From Panopea generosa (lineage: Eukaryota; Mollusca; Bivalvia; Adapedonta; Hiatellidae): a stretch of DNA of 64,000 nucleotides. The notes below the pieces were generated by a model, which saw only the letters and a program-made list of their open reading frames with translations, had not been told where the DNA came from and did no database searches. The translations under genes and the position numbers were made by a program. Shown piece after piece: positions 47,317 through 59,126 of the stretch. The first letter of the stretch is position 1. Each line of letters starts with the position of its first letter. Where the stretch lies: NCBI GenBank assembly GCA_029582155.1, contig CM055901.1, positions 21,245,597 to 21,309,596 of the forward strand, written 5' to 3'.

Positions 47317-47336
47317 ACGGAAGTCGTTCGCCATTG
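47317..47336 (+). promoter_or_regulatory. Candidate MERIT40 promoter motifs (ETS and YY1-like)
   Basis: ACGGAAGT (ETS-type core) and CGCCATTG (YY1-like) lie about 190 bp upstream of the start codon, in the only CpG-bearing part of an otherwise AT-rich stretch. Such pairs are common in housekeeping promoters. No experimental evidence. Confidence 0.3.
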
Positions 47337-47520
47337 TTATAATCTCTAAGATTTTTCTTAAAATTATAAATAATAGATATAAAATTAATTATCCAATTAT
47401 TTATTATTGATACAAACATAATAAATATTTTTAAAATATTATCTACGTCAATTTTTCCTAATTATAATGGCAAAATTATTTAATAAGCCATATCATTTAG
47501 GTTAGAGACTAAAATTCAAC

Positions 47521-50500
47521 ATGGAGGACAAGGACCTGAAAAAGTCTGATTTACAACAACAAAATTACAATTTTGACAAATCCTCGAACCTTGTGTCTCA
47601 AGTTATTGGTGAATATGATGTCATTGAAGACAGTGATGCGGGGTCTAACATTAAAAATGAAATACCGCAATCGTCTGTCACAGACCAAACAAAAACAGAA
47701 TCAACGGCATCTTCAAAGTTGAGTGCAGTGACAATACCTAATCAAAATGACAAACACCGGTCAAATGACGAGATTAGAACTAGACTATCTAGTTCAGACA
47801 GATCAAACACAGTAACGGATGATGAAGTATATGTGATTAATTATCCAAGAACAAATTGCACTGAAAAAATTGTAAGTTTGAAATTTATAAACATGCAGGC
47901 TAAAAGTCGCAAAACGTGCGAGTCTCTCATAATTCCAAAAACTAATTTTGACAAGTGATGTTTCCTTGAGTAGACAAGAGTAACATTGGGGAATGTCAGA
48001 CAACTAAAGACTTGTGTCTTTCTTGCTTTGCCAAATGTAATGAAATTCGCATAAACTCCAGTATTTCCGATAGATAAGATCCAAGCAGTTGTGGTGGTCA
48101 AATGGTATAAAACTAGAATAACATGTACCAGTCAACTGCATGGGGAGTATCGGACATTTTGTGTGGGTTTATCAGACAACAAAATGGGGGTTTATCAGAC
48201 ATCGAAATCACATACATATGTGGTTCATCTGACAGCTTGTTGAAATATTCATCTGACGGGGGTTTATCAGACACTTTTATTTTCATTCAAATTATTGTTT
48301 ATAATAAAAAAAGCATATATATATATATATTTGTTTCAATTTCTTATTAAATACAATTTATTTCATCAAATAAATGCAAAGTCTATAACTGGATAACCAG
48401 TTTACAGTTCTGTTTCGTATTGCTCATGTGATTTAAAAATTGTCGCCACCTCTATCTGGGCGACCATGTGAGAGGAAACTTGTTTACACAAATCACTCTC
48501 TTCCAATCAAAATTGTCAGCAAATATTGTGACAAAGCATCAACACCCATATGTTAACCGGGATGTGTTAATGCATGGGCTGCTTTGATAGTGTTTGAAAA
48601 CAACTGTAGTAGATGAAGAAAGTTGCAATCCGTGGGTGTCCGATATTCACCCATATTACTCTAGTTATAATAAAAATAACCTAAAGTATCTATGAGCAAC
48701 CATCCAGCAGTGTCCAGTACAAGGCAACTTATTTTTTTCATATATTTATATTACAGTAAAATAAGGGACATTATGATCAATTATACACCAAACTACAATA
48801 ATCCAGGGTTCTCCACAGGCCATTTAAGCACAGGGACACCCCATCACTTAAATGGCAGTAATGGTATGCTCCCAGCACTTGAAATCTTAAACGATAGCTT
48901 TCAAAAGCTTATATTCCTTTAAATCTTCATTTTTCTTAGCATATCTTTTCTTATTTTAATGCATAAAATGTATGAATGAATGAATAGTGTTTTACAGCAT
49001 ACCAACACACTATAGGTTATTCAACGTCAACAGGAAGGAAGATTCCAGGTTCACACTACATGTACAAAAACAACAAATTAACATACAGATTAAAAAAATA
49101 CACCAACAAATGATTATGCAGAATGAACATACTATATTTAATGACTTTTAGTGATTGATACGAATTTTACTATTATAAAATTTAATGTAAATCTAATTTA
49201 ATGAGTACTCTACACATTCGCTTGAAAATGTTTTGGGACAGAACCGTTGAGTTTTCGTGCTCCTACCTCAGCACTTGAATTGTAGCTTGTGGAGAACTCT
49301 GTAATATGAATGGGTATGGCAACATTTTGGTTCTGTAAATGATCTTAAAAATGAGTGCAACCCAACTATAAACCATCTACTGCAGTGCATTTTATTAAAG
49401 CTTTATATGTAGTGCGGCATATTGCTTGTCTCTACGGAGCCTTTTTACATTTTTTATTTTTGCGTCTCCCGAGACGGTGTTAAGGACAGCAGATCAGATA
49501 TCCAAATAATAAAAAAACTGTCCATCCATGCCTTATCATATCAGGCTACTTTATATGTAGCTTATGTTTACTGTTTATTGATCATGCTGGCATTAAATAA
49601 ATTTGATTTGATTTGGCCTATGGGCCACAATCCATCCCAGAGGTACTATGGTTACATCTGCATCTCCGTCCCAATTGGTTGAAATTGGCCCATTGGTTTC
49701 AGAGAAGTTGAAAATGTGAAAAGTTGTTTATCAGAACACCTCAATTAGGTGAGCTAAGGATGTTTGCTGAAATAAATAACAAAATGAGAGTTTTCATTAT
49801 AATTTAAAGGGTATATATCAGGAAATGCTATAAATGTTTTTAAAAAAATTAAATATTTTTATAATGTATAAAAAGCAAAAATAGACAGCAGTTAAATACT
49901 GCTAGACATCATTCAGACTCTTTCTAAGATGAAAAATCTTTACTACGTATTTACAAGCCTCTATCAAGTGATCTATTCTTTAAAAAACATTGTTCAAAAG
50001 TTTGAAAAATCCTGATAAATTCCCTTTAATATATATTATAATTCCAATGTAAAAATCAAAGTCACTTTAAAGGGCCTCACAGAACCCTATATCCCTTGGG
50101 TTTAACAAATTTGGAACTCCATCCATCCATCCATCCATCCATCCATCCATCCATCCATCCATCCATCCATCCATCCAACGATACTGCTCATGCTCAGTGT
50201 TGAGCATCACAGTAGGATGGGTGGTGGCAACTTGCATATGTCGAGCTAACAAAAGTAACAAGTAGGTCTATGCAAAGCCACTATTAAAAGTAAAACTATA
50301 TACAAAGGGTAAGGAGTAGCTGTCAAAATACAAATGAATTGACAGCATACCCAATTTAAGTCTAGAACTTAGACTTAAACTCGTTAATAATCTCCAAGGA
50401 CACACATGGAAGTCTCACATGGAAATAAAATTTCAGGGAAGCGATATAGGTGAAGCATCGCCTATATTGAAAAGGATGGGATGAGGTTGACCTTGAGGAT

Positions 50501-53500
50501 TGCTGGGATTGGATATGGGATATATGATTGTCCTTCTTAATCAAGATAAAACCTGTGATGTATTTTATAGAAAAAGAGAAGACTGTTAATATTCTTATGA
50601 TGTTGGAGGGTCAGTCCCTACTGTTTGACATAGAGAAAATGAAAATTCACATTTTAATGATTTTGTTATTTAATTTGAATGTCTGTATTTGTTCATGACA
50701 AGTCAATAGTCAGTAATAACCAGATTGAGATTCAAGGTCAAAATTGAAGGTCAAGTTACGGTTAATGGTTTGGTTCATGGACCAGTTTGCGAAGTTCAGG
50801 CTTCTATAGTTTATTAAAGTGTTTTAAACAAGAAGTGCACACTGTCTTATTTGTTTCAGTTTCTACATTTTATTTGCAGATAATTTGCATTGATGCAAGT
50901 GCAGAAATGGACAAATTGATTTTTAGATCAAGAGCTGGGTGAGTATCAATAGAAATTTATCTTCCAAGATTTTAACACAATTTATAGCTGTCTTGCCATG
51001 GTAATTTGTCCATTGTCATGTCCATCTGTTAGTTGTCAATTCATTAATTTTTTTTGTAAACGCTCGAAAGATTTAGACCATGTTCACTATAAAATAATGT
51101 TTAATGAAATAATTATATTTTGTAAGAAGTAAAAATGTCTTGAAAGAAGACAAAGGGAAGTTTACAGGAACCAAGTTACATAAGGAAAATAATACACACA
51201 AGTGTAATAAGAGGTAAAGGTCAAGAAGTAGAAAAGGAATAGTATGTAGCCTTCCGGAAATTGGTAGATGAAATTTTATTGGAGAAAGTATCTCAATTTA
51301 TTGTTATTTTTTATTGTTATGTTTGAAAAGTTTTTCATATTTAATGCTATTTGTTCCTTGATTGCTATTTGTTTATGTAAGTACTGTTTAAAAGGGGAAT
51401 ACAGAGGTTGACATTTTGACATTTATTAATGAAAATGTAATATTTGGCATAGAAAATTACATATTTTGATCAAAATTGGTCAAAATATTTATGTCCATGA
51501 AAAGTTGGATGAGTTTGTGAATCTGGTATATCAAACCAGATTGGGCAGAGTTATGGCCCTTGATTGATGAAAAAAAAGGTTGTCTTACCAACAATGTTTC
51601 AAGTTTAGGTTTTATCAGACCAAAATGGACTGAGTTATTGCCCTGGATTGATTGAAAAATGCAGATTATTGCCTTGTTAACACTGTGGCACCTGTAAATT
51701 CCATCAGATTGTGACCAATCTTGGTCAAGAAAAAAAATTACCTTTACCTTGTTAACCCCATAAGACCTTCAGTTTTTATCCAAAAGAAACACTTGTCCGA
51801 GATGTTAATGATCATGAAATCTCGAACTATTTCTTGAATGGGTCAAATTGGTTCAGAATAAATTGTAGAGTGATGAAGGCTTTATTTGGCCTCTTGTTTA
51901 ATTAACTGATAGAGAAATTATTGTTAATTGAAAGATCTATAAGGTTTAACTTTGTAGTTACGGTGACATGGCCTCTGATATGTGTTTATTGTCCTTTCAT
52001 TGATATGGAGACAGAATAATGGAAACATAGACAGTAGTATGCAATTGTGTTGAGTTATAGTTGTAAGTGCATGATATCTCCGAGTGTCCTCCGTGTCCGA
52101 GTGATCCAAGGCGCTGTCTCAGGATCATTAATCTCTCACCGTTCATTATAGGTATAAGTCCTGCTTACTCCAAAGACTTTATGTAAGTTTGCTATTTACT
52201 TGTGGAAGGTCAGTGGTTCTACTCAGATTCATCCTGAGGTCTTCCTCCACCAATAAAACTGGATATGATATATATTCTGACATGTGTTTATTAGCATTAA
52301 ATCCTAGTTAAAAAAAATGAATATATGATATGCATTGTAATTAAAACATTAATTGATGTTTATTAAGATAATCACTAGTGCAGCAGCTGTACAGTTACTT
52401 TAATGGCCTAATAAAACTGTTAATCAGAGTCCAGATAATTTTATCCATAAGAAAGAAATTAAATTAGATAATTTACCTTAAATTTTGTTCTTCAAAATGT
52501 TAAGTTATAATTATAAACCATGTCAGAATAATCATATTTCAGTTATAGAAACTTTGATAAAAATAGTTGGAAGGAGTAAGTAATTGTAACCTTTATTTTT
52601 TTAAGGAACTGAATCAGGATTTTTCAAAATTTAAAAATTGGCTCAAAACATTTTTTTCCAAAAATCATGCCTATGTATAGTCACTGACCCCATATTGTCA
52701 TAAGGATGTGTATATAAACGTGTCAAAATAATGTATGGAAAAGGGGTTTCTAACTTGGCTTACACATCCAGGTTATACTAAAATAGATTTTCCACTTAAA
52801 ATTGCAACATATTTTGTGACATGTTATATATAAGTCCCATGATTTCATTTTGATCATACAGGTTTACATGTAGTAAAAATTGTTTCATCTTAGAAAGAGT
52901 ACAATGATGCAATGGTTGTCAAGCAGTATTTCAGTGCTGTCTATTTTTAGAATGGGGATTTAGTTTCAAGTTTACAACTCCAATATTAATCTCAATTTAA
53001 TCGCATTTTTGCGGATTTGACATAACATATTTTGTGACATATCGAATTTGTCACATGGTTTCATTTTAATTTTTAATATAAGTATTTTTATTTTTTAAGA
53101 AATTATAGCATTTTTACCTGATATGCTACCTTTAAATTAAGTGGTTGATTTACCCCAATATTTAAAAACTAAAGTGCATTTATTGAAATACCCCCAAAAT
53201 CAACTTATCTTGGCTCTTTGTTAACAGATGTGGTGACTTTATTGGATTAACTGTAGGTAGTATATATTTGTTGAAGTTTATATATTTTGATCCAATATTT
53301 GATACCATGCAATTGAGGTGAGAGCAACTATCGCTCCACCCACTGACTACATGGCATTTTTTGTCCAAATAGATTCAGTGTATTACAATGCAGTGTTAAC
53401 TTAGATACTGTTCACTTGTCTAAGGAAAATGTCTGCCAGGAAACAATATTGATCACCGATTGGATTGTCTACTAACTTTATTGACAACCCAAGTCAGGTC

Positions 53501-56500
53501 AATTCTAAATTTTCCTTAGGTAGTGATTCTAGAATTACTGGTTATTGAGAATCAAATATTAACAAAACTATGTCACACATAGGTAAGCTCTTATTTCCCT
53601 TTCTCCCAGTATTGATACATGACTATGTCTGTGTCTGTGTATAGTATAGTATGTTCACATTTCATCTGTTCCAGGGACAAGTCAAGTCCAAAACAGCTTA
53701 TAAAGAAAGCATTAAGTGTATTTCTACAAAGTAAACATAGGATGGACATGAAGCATGAATTTGCCCTTGTTTTGTTGCAGGAGCAAGCTATTTGGGTTTG
53801 TATCAGTTTTGTTATAGTATAGACTGAAACCATCGCAGCTCAAGAGGTCTATTAAGAATTGTGACGAATTCCCTTTTACCATTACAAAAATATCATATGA
53901 CTGTTAGAAATGATTTCAAGTTTTGTAAAATCTATTGAGGGTCATGCTAATTTTGAAAAAAAAATCAAGAAAATTTATTTTCAAACACTTTAAATTTAGA
54001 GCATCTGGTCCAGTGATAGATCATCAGCCCCAGGATCAAAGGGTCATGGGTTTGATCCTCCATAATGTCTTTGTTTGGTGTTCTTGAGCATATGCTTAGT
54101 ACTGGTTCTGCTTAGGAAGATTTCGAGTGTGACTTGATGTTGTTATAACTTGTTTTACAATCAAATTAAATAAGTAAGTTTAAACTAAACTAACTTCCTT
54201 TTATGATTATTTGCAAACTATTGTTGACTAAACATTTATCAAGATTGCGGTATGTTCCTTAAGTTTATTGTTACAACTGAGTATCTTGTATAATTCCATT
54301 ATGTTCGACAATATTAACAACTAATGGATCCAGAAGGTCAAGGCACCTTTATGCTATTAAAACTTCTGTTCTGTAAGAATTGAAATAAACCAACGACTAA
54401 GTATCAACTTAGTGTTTTGTATTTCAGATGAGAGACTTTACTAATAATCCAGGGGATATACAAGTTGCCTTGGAGGACTTAGTCGATACTCAGTCTTGTG
54501 AGTCATGTGATGTCTCCTCAGTTTTTGATCTGATGTGAGTAAATATGAGGGTTGTCCCTAAATAATGTGTAATTCATAAATTAACCGATAATGGTATGGG
54601 AAACAGTAATGAAACTTTGCAATTATGTTTTACCAGAAGAATTTGACATCTTTTATTGCTACTTGGTATGGCAAGCCAGCAAGTGTCCAACATCATCAGG
54701 GAAGCCTGTTGCCAAACTGCTTGAAATATCGCATATATTTTTTACAAGTAACTCATCCGTGTAAAGAATTCTTTCTCAAAGTGTATCAATGTCTCATGAA
54801 TGTGTGAGGTGGGCATCTCAATTGCTTACGGAGGAACAAATGGAACAACTAATGAGTGACATTATTATAGTGTTAATACGGTTACACAGCCTAGGCAGTA
54901 CCTTGTGTTGTTGTTTTGTCTGCATAATGAAGTTTTATGTATACATTACTGAAATTTTCACCTTTTGATGATAAATGATTATACAATCGAAATGTCCAGT
55001 TTTAGATTTCAGTGTTGTTTAATTTGCCCAGTAAAAGCCTCTTTTACGCTACTTTGGGACAAGCCTCATACTTGGTTCTGCAAGACATGATATTTCCTCC
55101 GTGTTTGATCTAATGTTACAGTGGCTAGTGTTATGTTGGCTAGTATAATGGTTCTTAGTTATATACATGTATTTTAAATTATTAACAAGTGTTGTTATCT
55201 ATCAGATCCAATAGATCTTGATACTATATTGAGCATCTGATCCCTAATATTTGCATTTGAGATTTGGTGACATGTTCTAGCCAATGGATGATTATTTATG
55301 TCTCTCTCATCTGGTATGCATGGATGAATTTCAAATTTATTTAGCACATTTAGTCATAACATTAAGGCACTGCAACAAAAAAATGAATGTGTATCATCTC
55401 CAAGGTCAAGGTCACACTGAAGGTATAACATTAGAACAATGAGGTGTAAAGAAGGTCCTATTTCATGTCTGTTCTATAATTGCTTTTTCCAGTAAATAAG
55501 TTTTGGTAAACTTTGGAAGATTATTTCGTTGATCAACACAGTAAAATGAGACCTTGTGTGCAACACCTGGAACATTCCCGTGGTGTTGGGAAAATCACAT
55601 GACAATTTGTTTGTCCTTTCCAGTAAATTGTAGGGTGGTCGTGGGAAGGGGACATTTGAATAACAGAGTTGATTGAAGTTTCTGTGGTCAAGGTCAATGT
55701 TTCTGAAAAATGATTTCAGAAAAGTCTGGTGTCATCGAAATGTCATGTTTTTAGCTGGCCGGGACAAGTCCAAGAAGAGCTATTGCCATGACCCTTGCAT
55801 CGGCATCGTTGTCTGTAGACACCCAGGTTAAACTTTTGCATTTAAGTTTAACATATCTATGCAACCACTCATTTGATGTGAATGAAACTTCGCATGTGTG
55901 TTCACCATCATCAATGGAACATACAGAGACAAGAACCATAACTCTGGATGATTTTTGGCACAGTTATGGCCCTATTTTGACTTAGACACCCAGAGGCGAG
56001 CTTTGTTGTTTTCTGACAACTCTTGTTTGTTTAAGTATGTATACCTTTTTAAGTACTTTTATGTTGTCATCTAATAATATACACATTTTATAATATATAC
56101 TTGTTATAAGATAAAAAAATATATTTACTGTAGTTTTAATTATATAGTCAATTGATATTTTATTTAAAAACACATGTAAAGATATCTGAGAAAGAATCAG
56201 TTTGAAGCAAAACTTTGGAGAAAATGAGTTATAACCAGACCATCTTTGATGTTTCAGTGGTGATCAAGTAGATATTCCCCCAGTGCTATCTGATTCGACA
56301 TGTTTCCCGCCGTCATATATTGTGAGGGTGATATTTATTTATGGCAGATCAAATTGTCCTTTGCAGTTTACAAATAAGGAGGTAAGCACAGTGTATCTTT
56401 TTTACCAGATTGTAAAGCAGAACCAGGTCTGTGGTTTGATGACCTGTCCGTCCATCCATCTGTCTGTCTGAATAATTCATGTTTAGAGTTTCAGGGTAAA

Positions 56501-58777
56501 TGGGGTTGTAAGTAATATTTAATTAAGAAGGAAACCTGCTCAAGCAACCACTGCAGTGATGAAAATAAATGAATTCTTTCAACTTCATTGGGTGAAATAT
56601 TTCATTCCATGTTTTGTGTCTTCAAATATATGACATTTTAAAAATGTATGCTCCCTACTCAGTGGACCTCTATTTAAAATTCACCATATTACATAAAAAA
56701 TTATGACCAGTGTAAAGTGATGCTTGTTGTAAAAGAAGAATTAAGTTTGAGAATTACCATACAAATAGCTTTCCTATCAGTTATACTTGGTGAATAGCAT
56801 CTTTAGCTCTACTGGCTAAAGGTCACAAGTGCTTATGTGATGGAACTTTTCCGTAATTGTCGTTCCCTGTTAGCAGCACTTTCTCTGAAACCTCTGGAAC
56901 ATTGATATTCAAGCTTGGATGTTTCTCGTATATGTGAGGCTATGCACAAGATTTTTATTCTGTTAATCTAAATTTTAAGATTGCCACCATTACTAAAAAT
57001 ATTAAAAAGAATAAGTATTAAAAGAAATTCTTCTCATGAACAGATTTTGAAAATATTTAATAAGAAATAATCACAAATACGCATTTTCATGTGGTTGTAT
57101 TAGAAATATACAAATGCTGTTCCTGTGGTTTGAGATCTGAAGCATCAGCTAGTCATAGCAAATAATGGTTAAAAAAAGTGAATTGAATTTTCGTAAGGGG
57201 CCAGGTTAGGTTCATAAAGGAGTAAAACTGAAAACTTTTAAATATCTTCTTCTCAACTACTAGTCAGTCAAATATGTTCATAATTGATATAAATTATTCC
57301 TAAGAATGGGATTGGAGTTATTACAAGTCAATGGGTTAGGGTATATATGGGACCTGCAAAGGAACTTGGAACTTTACATAGGAGTTCTATGGTTGGATTC
57401 CCATTGTCTTAATAATATATTTGAGTTTGAGATCTGAAGCATTGTCTAGTCAAATTTATACATATATTACAAAAATTATCCATACATCAGCAAGGGATTT
57501 AAGGTTCTACAATCAAAAGAATGGGATATATAGGGGCCCTGTTTGGAAACTTTTAGCATGTTTGTAGGAATACTATGGGGAAAATGGAAATTATTCTTTT
57601 TCACATGCATTTGTACAAATTAAAGTTTAATTTGATACCTAAAACAGGAATGGTATGGGAAACTGAAAAATTCCGGTTCAAAGTGTTTCCATTTCAAAGT
57701 CGATAACTCTTTGCCCAGTAAGAGTTTGGTCAGGATAATTTTGCATAAATGGTCAAGACAGCCTTCCCCCAAAGGGTTGATATTGTAAAATTAAAAAAAA
57801 AAAATAAGATGGCCACTATAAACAATTAGAGCATTCTCAAGCTCTCTTGGTTATCTCGCTTTTAAGATATCTCTTGTTTTAAATGCATAACTCTTTTTCT
57901 TTGAATAAAGCTATTTCATATACAGTATATTCTAATCATCACCAATTTGCATTTGAATTATTTGAGCATATATATTATAATTTCAGAGTTTTAACATGCT
58001 GAACTCGTCCCCTTATTTCTTCCTGGATGCAGTGTACTTACATGAACCCCCAGCAGAAGATAATCAATGTCAGGTAACACTGAAGTAGCCACTTCTTGTA
58101 TATTTGTCCTTCTTTCAAGACTTTCCCAACAGTGATACCTCATGTGTTCATTTGATTAAGTTGTGAATTGAAGCAATGCTATGAGGATATAGAACCATGC
58201 ATAGAGTCAAACCTGTGTTAGTGATCACCTTTATTAAGCAACCACTATTCTTAAACAGTAATATTTTCTATTAAGTGGCTGCTTAAGACAGGTATTTAAT
58301 ATATTCTTCATATTTATTTGTTTTGATAACCATATTCATGGCAATTTCAAATTTTCGTAATATTTTTAATGTATATAAATGTTGTGTCTCGATTAAATAT
58401 TAGTAACGACCCTTCTCCCTAGAATGTGACACATTTATCTATATCAATTGCTTAAAACCTTGTTATTTTACATAGGTTTTAAAATACAGACAAACTAGGT
58501 ACAAAGAAAACTACAAAGATTTAACTACATATATTAATATATGACTTATTATTATACATTTGTATAATGAAGATCTACTGCTATATTTCAGCTGGTGTTC
58601 AACACTCTATGTGACCTTGACCAGAAAGGTTTAGCATATATTCTCGGTGCTAGTCGTAATCCTACAAAAATATTTGACAGCATGGCGCAGTTGTTAGCCC
58701 ATCCTTTACAGAGACCTCTGCAAAATGATGCAGCCTACAGAATAGGCTCCTCAATACCAGTGCCAGAGAATGGATGA
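47521..58777 (+). CDS. BABAM1: MERIT40 / BRISC and BRCA1-A complex member 1, 7 coding exons, 344 aa
   Basis: Exons are 47521-47871, 50880-50938, 53675-53795, 54428-54534, 56258-56381, 57987-58073 and 58592-58777. All junctions are GT-AG, with phases 0, 2, 0, 2, 0, 0, giving 344 residues and TGA. Residues 1-110 are Ser/Asn/Asp-rich and look disordered. From about residue 112 a von Willebrand A-like fold begins: [16 protein letters not shown], with DASAE in place of a full metal site. It continues with [16 protein letters not shown], the LxDLxT...CSSxF-like segment ([18 protein letters not shown]), [15 protein letters not shown] and [15 protein letters not shown], and ends in [14 protein letters not shown], the signature C-terminal block of the family. 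The human protein is about 329 residues by recall. MERIT40 scaffolds the BRCC36 K63-deubiquitinase in nuclear BRCA1-A (DNA damage) and cytosolic BRISC. The ATG sits in AACATGG, a strong context. Confidence 0.95.
48111..48666. mobile_element. TIR-bounded element in MERIT40 intron 1
   Basis: The left edge AACTAGAATAACATG...GAGTATCGGACA mirrors the right edge TGTCCGATATTC...CATATTACTCTAGTT. ATAA flanks both sides and could be a duplication. Near the left end GGGGTTTATCAGACA is repeated two to three times. It is about 556 bp with no credible coding. Confidence 0.6.
48973..49135 (-). mobile_element. SINE-like family E, truncated
   Basis: An (AATG)n tail, then AGTGTTTTACAGCATACC, AACAGGAAGGAAGATTCCAG and CTACATGTACAAAAACAAC, ending after CACCAACAAATGATTATGC. 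It lies in MERIT40 intron 1. Confidence 0.75.
49420..49615 (+). mobile_element. Possible retroelement 3' tail
   Basis: A short frame ([16 protein letters not shown]...) runs into TTAAATAAATTTGATTTGAT, a tail shape seen in non-LTR elements. No reverse transcriptase motif remains, so this is weak. Confidence 0.25.
49803..50029 (-). mobile_element. MITE family G, internally deleted, both ends present
   Basis: TTTAAAGGGTATATATCAGG at one end and CCTGATAAATTCCCTTTAA at the other. About 300 bp of the internal sequence found in 52601-53134 is missing. This copy shows the TIRs most clearly. Confidence 0.75.
50118..50177 (+). repeat. (ATCC)n microsatellite
   Basis: About 15 uninterrupted ATCC units in MERIT40 intron 1. 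It makes the minus-strand frame with repeated WMDG. Confidence 0.95.
52086..52305 (+). mobile_element. tRNA-Leu-like SINE, family A (MERIT40 intron 2)
   Basis: TGTCCTCCGTGTCCGAGTGA, TCCAAGGCGCTGTCTCAGG, CTTCCTCCACCAATAAAACT and a tail with GTTTATTAGCATTAAATCC match the other copies. It is in sense orientation with MERIT40 and contributes an AATAAA. Confidence 0.8.
52601..53134 (+). mobile_element. MITE family G, full length (MERIT40 intron 2)
   Basis: The ends TTAAGGAACTGAATCAGGAT and TACCTGATATGCTACCTTTAA are inverted versions of each other, with the internal TAGAATGGGGATTTAGTTTC and GCGGATTTGACATAACATA. It is about 534 bp and non-coding. Confidence 0.7.
54000..54180 (+). mobile_element. 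SINE family B relative (MERIT40 intron 3)
   Basis: It has a tRNA-like head (CAGTGATAGATCATCAG, GGGTTTGATCCTCC), TTAGTACTGGTTCTGCTTAG and AAATTAAATAAGTAAG. The body is related to family B but the head differs, so it may be a separate subfamily. Confidence 0.6.
55755..56030 (+). repeat. Dispersed repeat in MERIT40 intron 4
   Basis: It starts AGCTGGCCGGGACAAGTCC, includes CATGACCCTTGCATCGGC and CACAGTTATGGCCC, and ends GGCGAGCTTTGTTGTTTTC. The phrases are of the type repeated in other arrays of this window (GTTATGGCCC), but only one copy is seen here. Assignment as a dispersed element is tentative. Confidence 0.4.
57110..57450 (+). repeat. Short direct repeat in MERIT40 intron 5
   Basis: GTTTGAGATCTGAAGCATC with a following CTAGTCA occurs at about 57127, and a near-identical block at about 57423. 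Intervening sequence includes phrases repeated again near 57520 (ATATATAGGGGCCCTG against ATATATGGGACCTG), suggesting a diverged tandem unit of about 200-300 bp. Confidence 0.35.
58206..58295. mobile_element. TA-type MITE (CAGTCAAACCTG), degraded copy
   Basis: GAGTCAAACCTGTGTTAGTG at the left, and GTGGCTGCTTAAGACAGGTA at the right without the terminal bases. It lies in MERIT40 intron 6. Confidence 0.55.
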
Positions 58778-58944
58778 AGAGTAGAGAAGTAAGGGAGAGA
58801 CTGTGAAGAAAAAGTTAATTGTTATGAGTGCTGATGTAAGAACAAGGGCCAGTTAAATGACTTCTGTAATTAGAGCCAGTATTATTACTTTGCAGTTTTA
58901 GTCTATTATACATGTTTGTTATAATGACACAGAGTATTACCATA

Positions 58945-59126
58945 TACAGTCAAACCTGTGTAAGTGACCACCTCTATTGAGCATTTACTTGTCTCAAACA
59001 ACCACATTTACTTTTTCCCATTTCTATGCTTTCGAAGCAAATTTACCTGTATTATGCAACAACCTGTCTTAAAAGGCCACTTTTACTCATGTCCTCGACT
59101 GGCTGCTAAAGACAGATGTGACTGTA
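58945..59126. mobile_element. TA-flanked MITE (CAGTCAAACCTG type), complete
   Basis: TACAGTCAAACCTGTGTAAG and AAAGACAGATGTGACTGTA form the ends. The internal TTTCTATGCTTTCGAAGC matches 13911-14075. It is 182 bp, just downstream of the MERIT40 stop codon and possibly within its 3' UTR. Confidence 0.8.

Noticed and set aside
47803-48101. Minus-strand frames of 66-86 codons over MERIT40 exon 1
   Set aside because: They are antisense shadows of the first MERIT40 exon and the start of its intron, without their own signals.
50067-50261. Minus-strand frame with a WMDG repeat
   Set aside because: It is translation of the ATCC microsatellite.
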